Part shown: one piece after another, positions 30,565 through 32,583 of the stretch
Layout of the letters: each line of letters begins with the position of its first letter
Position numbering within the stretch: position 1 is the first letter of the stretch
Assembly (NCBI GenBank): GCA_947650155.1
Contig: CANSUS010000038.1
Location: 1-32,583, forward strand
Direction of reading: 5' to 3'
DNA length: 32,583 bases
From: an uncultured Lachnospiraceae bacterium
GTDB lineage: Bacteria > Bacillota > Clostridia > Lachnospirales > Lachnospiraceae
The notes under the pieces: model-generated
The model's input: only the letters and a program-made list of their open reading frames with translations
Told to the model about the DNA's origin: nothing
The model's database searches: none
Translations under genes and position numbers: made by a program

Positions 30565-31965
30565 TTGGCACAGAGAAACACATCCAATCATAAAATAACC
30601 AAATATAGGAAACCACTGAACCTTAATATTGGTATGATAATTTTCGGTATTGTATTTGTTTATATCATTATTGGTGTAGTTACATATTTAACCGCGGAAC
30701 ATATTGTGGGTTATGAAGTAGTACAGGGCTCTATTTCTACCAATAACGTATATAAAGGGATCGCTTTGCGGGAAGAGAGTATATTTTACAGCAATAGTGC
30801 AGGATATATCAATTATTATGCCAGAGAAGGTGAAAGAGTAGCCTGTAATAATCTGGTCTATACAGTGGATGAAACAGGACGGCTGTCTGATTATATTAAT
30901 TCTGCCGCTCTGGGTGAGAACGCGCTTTCGGATGAAGATCTTTCTGAGTTAAAATCAGAAATTGTGGAATTTTCCAATCTATTTTCAAAAGATAATTTTT
31001 CAACGGTATATGATTTTAAATACAGTGTAAAAGGTACAGTGCTTAAACTTGCTAATATAACCATGCTCGAAAATGCAGGAAATCTGAGCAGCGAGAGTTC
31101 TTCTCTGATTTCTTATGGCATGTCAAGTGATGCGGGAATTGTAATATATTCTACTGACGGGTTTGAAGACAGAACGCCGGAGAGTCTGACAGCAGAAGAT
31201 TTTGAAGCAAAAGAATATACCAAAAATCAGCTTGTCAGTAATGAACTTGTGGCTTTAAATGATGCGGTTTATAAACTTGCTACGAATGAAAATTGGATGA
31301 TTGTAATACAAACGGATGAGAAAAAAGCAAAAGAGTTATTGGAGAAAGAGTATGTGAAAATCCGTTTTTTAAAAAATCAGGATATTTCATGGGCGAAAGT
31401 CAGTACCTGTCAGGGAGCAGATGGTTCTACACTTGTAGGCCTCAGTTTTTCTAATTCAATGGTCTCTTTCTGCACTGATCGATTTATAGATATAGAATTG
31501 GTACTGGATGAAGATAAGGGGTTGAAGATACCAAATTCTGCAATTGTTGAGAAACAATTTTTCCTGATACCGGAAGACTATGTCATACAGGGAGGAAATA
31601 ATGATTCTTATGGTGTGATGAAAGAGAGTTTTCTGGAAGATGGAACACAGACAACAGAATTCGTTGAGACCAATGTTTATAATGTGAAAGATGGGGAATA
31701 TTATCTGGATGATTCTGTATTAAGGATTGGTGACAGACTGATTAAGCCGGATTCTACAGAAACTTGTGTGATCAGTAAACAGGGCTCTTTGATCGGTGTT
31801 TATAATATTAATAAAGGTTACGCTGATTTTAAGCAGATAGTGATTTTGGATCAGAATGAAGAATATGCAGTTGTCCAGTCTAATACCAATTACGGGTTAA
31901 ATGTATATGACCATATTGTATTGGATGCAGCAACAGTGAACGAAGATGATTTTATTTATGAATAA
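30565..31965 (+). CDS. HlyD-like membrane-anchored protein near the yggS/sepF division locus
   Basis: This 466-residue protein has a short basic N-terminus, one membrane segment (about 22-43, NIGMIIFGIVFVYIIIGVV), and a long extracytoplasmic part. The region around YVQGS-like EVVQGSISTNNVYKGIALREE and GYINYYAREGERVACN resembles the lipoyl/barrel-sandwich parts of HlyD-type adaptors, but the long coiled coil of export adaptors is not obvious. No ABC transporter or outer partner gene is adjacent. The TTG start has a GGAGG ribosome site. yggS follows after 13 bases. In many Clostridia an HlyD-domain protein sits in this place, before yggS and sepF. The function is unknown. Confidence 0.7.
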   Translation: MAQRNTSNHKITKYRKPLNLNIGMIIFGIVFVYIIIGVVTYLTAEHIVGYEVVQGSISTNNVYKGIALREESIFYSNSAGYINYYAREGERVACNNLVYTVDETGRLSDYINSAALGENALSDEDLSELKSEIVEFSNLFSKDNFSTVYDFKYSVKGTVLKLANITMLENAGNLSSESSSLISYGMSSDAGIVIYSTDGFEDRTPESLTAEDFEAKEYTKNQLVSNELVALNDAVYKLATNENWMIVIQTDEKKAKELLEKEYVKIRFLKNQDISWAKVSTCQGADGSTLVGLSFSNSMVSFCTDRFIDIELVLDEDKGLKIPNSAIVEKQFFLIPEDYVIQGGNNDSYGVMKESFLEDGTQTTEFVETNVYNVKDGEYYLDDSVLRIGDRLIKPDSTETCVISKQGSLIGVYNINKGYADFKQIVILDQNEEYAVVQSNTNYGLNVYDHIVLDAATVNEDDFIYE

Positions 31966-31978
31966 AGAGGTGGCAGAA

Positions 31979-32583
31979 TTGATCAGTGAAAACATACGTC
32001 AGGTAGAAGATAATATCAAAAGTGCATGCAAAAGAGCAGGACGGAATGAGAATGAAGTTACTTTAATCGCAGTAAGCAAAACAAAGCCGGCATCCATGTT
32101 GAAAGAAGCGTATGATTCCGGATGCCGCCATTTTGGGGAAAATAAAGTGCAGGAGCTTATAGACAAATATGAAGTTCTGCCTAAAGATATTAAGTGGCAT
32201 ATGATCGGTCATCTTCAGACAAATAAAGTAAAATACATTGTAGATAAAGTATATCTGATTCACAGCGTGGATTCATTGAGGCTTGCAGAACAGATAAACA
32301 GAGAGGCCTTAAAAAGAAAGATCAGAGTTTCTATTTTGATTGAAGTGAATATTGCAGATGAGGAAACTAAATACGGTGTTAAAATAGAGGAAGCAGAAGC
32401 GCTTATAATTGAAATTTCCAAACTTCCTGCAATTTCGATAAAGGGGCTTATGACAGTAGCACCATATGTAGAAAATTCAGAAGAAAACAGACAATACTTT
32501 GTGAAATTACGGCAATTATCTGTTGACATAATGAATAAAAACATTGATAATGTTTCTATGGATATATTATCAATGGGTATGAC
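31979..32583 (+). CDS. yggS: PLP-homeostasis protein YggS/YlmE, N-terminal part (runs off the right edge)
   Basis: YggS-type proteins bind pyridoxal phosphate and affect PLP and amino-acid balance; no catalytic reaction is established. About 201 codons are visible and the frame is open to the window end. The N-terminus contains TLIAVSKTKPA with the PLP lysine (K34), then HFGENKVQELIDKYE, WHMIGHLQTNKVKYI, and GLMTVAPY. The TTG at 31979, with an AAAGAGGTGG ribosome site 6 bases upstream, is preferred to the in-frame GTG at 31970, which overlaps that site. The gene probably leads into sepF and other division genes beyond the edge. Confidence 0.93.
   Translation, partial: MISENIRQVEDNIKSACKRAGRNENEVTLIAVSKTKPASMLKEAYDSGCRHFGENKVQELIDKYEVLPKDIKWHMIGHLQTNKVKYIVDKVYLIHSVDSLRLAEQINREALKRKIRVSILIEVNIADEETKYGVKIEEAEALIIEISKLPAISIKGLMTVAPYVENSEENRQYFVKLRQLSVDIMNKNIDNVSMDILSMGM

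Overview
The window runs from the late genes of a siphovirus-type prophage (about 1-8990) into a conserved low-GC Firmicutes chromosome (about 9030-32583). Every gene called is on the + strand. The chromosomal part (miaB, mutS-mutL-miaA, radC-mreBCD-PBP2-minCDE-rodA-mgsA, then an HlyD-like gene before yggS), frequent TTG/GTG starts, strong Shine-Dalgarno sites and AT-leaning codons suggest a Clostridia member, probably Lachnospiraceae. That assignment is inference from gene order and protein character, not a database match.

Prophage, 1-8990. The left edge cuts a tail tape-measure gene, which is followed by the distal tail protein, a Gp37/Tal-like baseplate protein, a further tail or baseplate protein and a small unknown protein. 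Next comes a complete diversity-generating retroelement (DGR): a variable protein with an FGE-sulfatase/C-type-lectin-like C-terminus (4251-5345), a GC-rich 8-bp stem hairpin just after its stop codon, an Avd-type accessory protein (5393-5770), a template repeat (TR, 5810-5935) in a structured non-coding stretch, and a DGR-type reverse transcriptase (6091-7167). TR and the variable repeat (VR, 5211-5336) align without gaps over 126 bp. They differ at 13 positions, and all 13 are adenines in TR (11 A-to-G, 2 A-to-T), changing 10 codons of the target. This is the signature of adenine-directed mutagenic retrohoming. A holin and a three-module endolysin close the prophage. A terminator at 8991-9020 and a good sigma-A-type promoter at 9034-9062 mark the passage to host DNA, so one attachment site probably lies in about 8934-9060.

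Chromosome, 9101-19445. miaB, a SulP-family anion transporter, mutS, mutL and miaA form a tightly packed tRNA-modification and mismatch-repair run. A methionine gamma-lyase-family PLP protein with its own possible promoter and a small DUF4321-like membrane protein follow.

Cell-shape and division cluster, 19502-29907. radC, mreB, mreC, mreD, a very long PBP2, minC, minD, minE, rodA, mgsA and a D,D-carboxypeptidase lipoprotein are nearly contiguous, with start/stop overlaps or very short gaps. Together they encode the elongation machinery (MreBCD, RodA glycosyltransferase, PBP2 transpeptidase), the septum-placement system (MinCDE) and a peptidoglycan-trimming enzyme. Methylglyoxal synthase is embedded among them. 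A separate promoter then drives a small P-loop protein that ends at a terminator, followed by an HlyD-like membrane protein and the start of yggS, which runs off the right edge.

No tRNA, rRNA, CRISPR array or insertion sequence was seen. The strongest biological signal is the DGR. Other points worth a look are a roughly 240-residue insertion in the PBP2 transpeptidase region and a Glu at the position of the catalytic Asp in methylglyoxal synthase.
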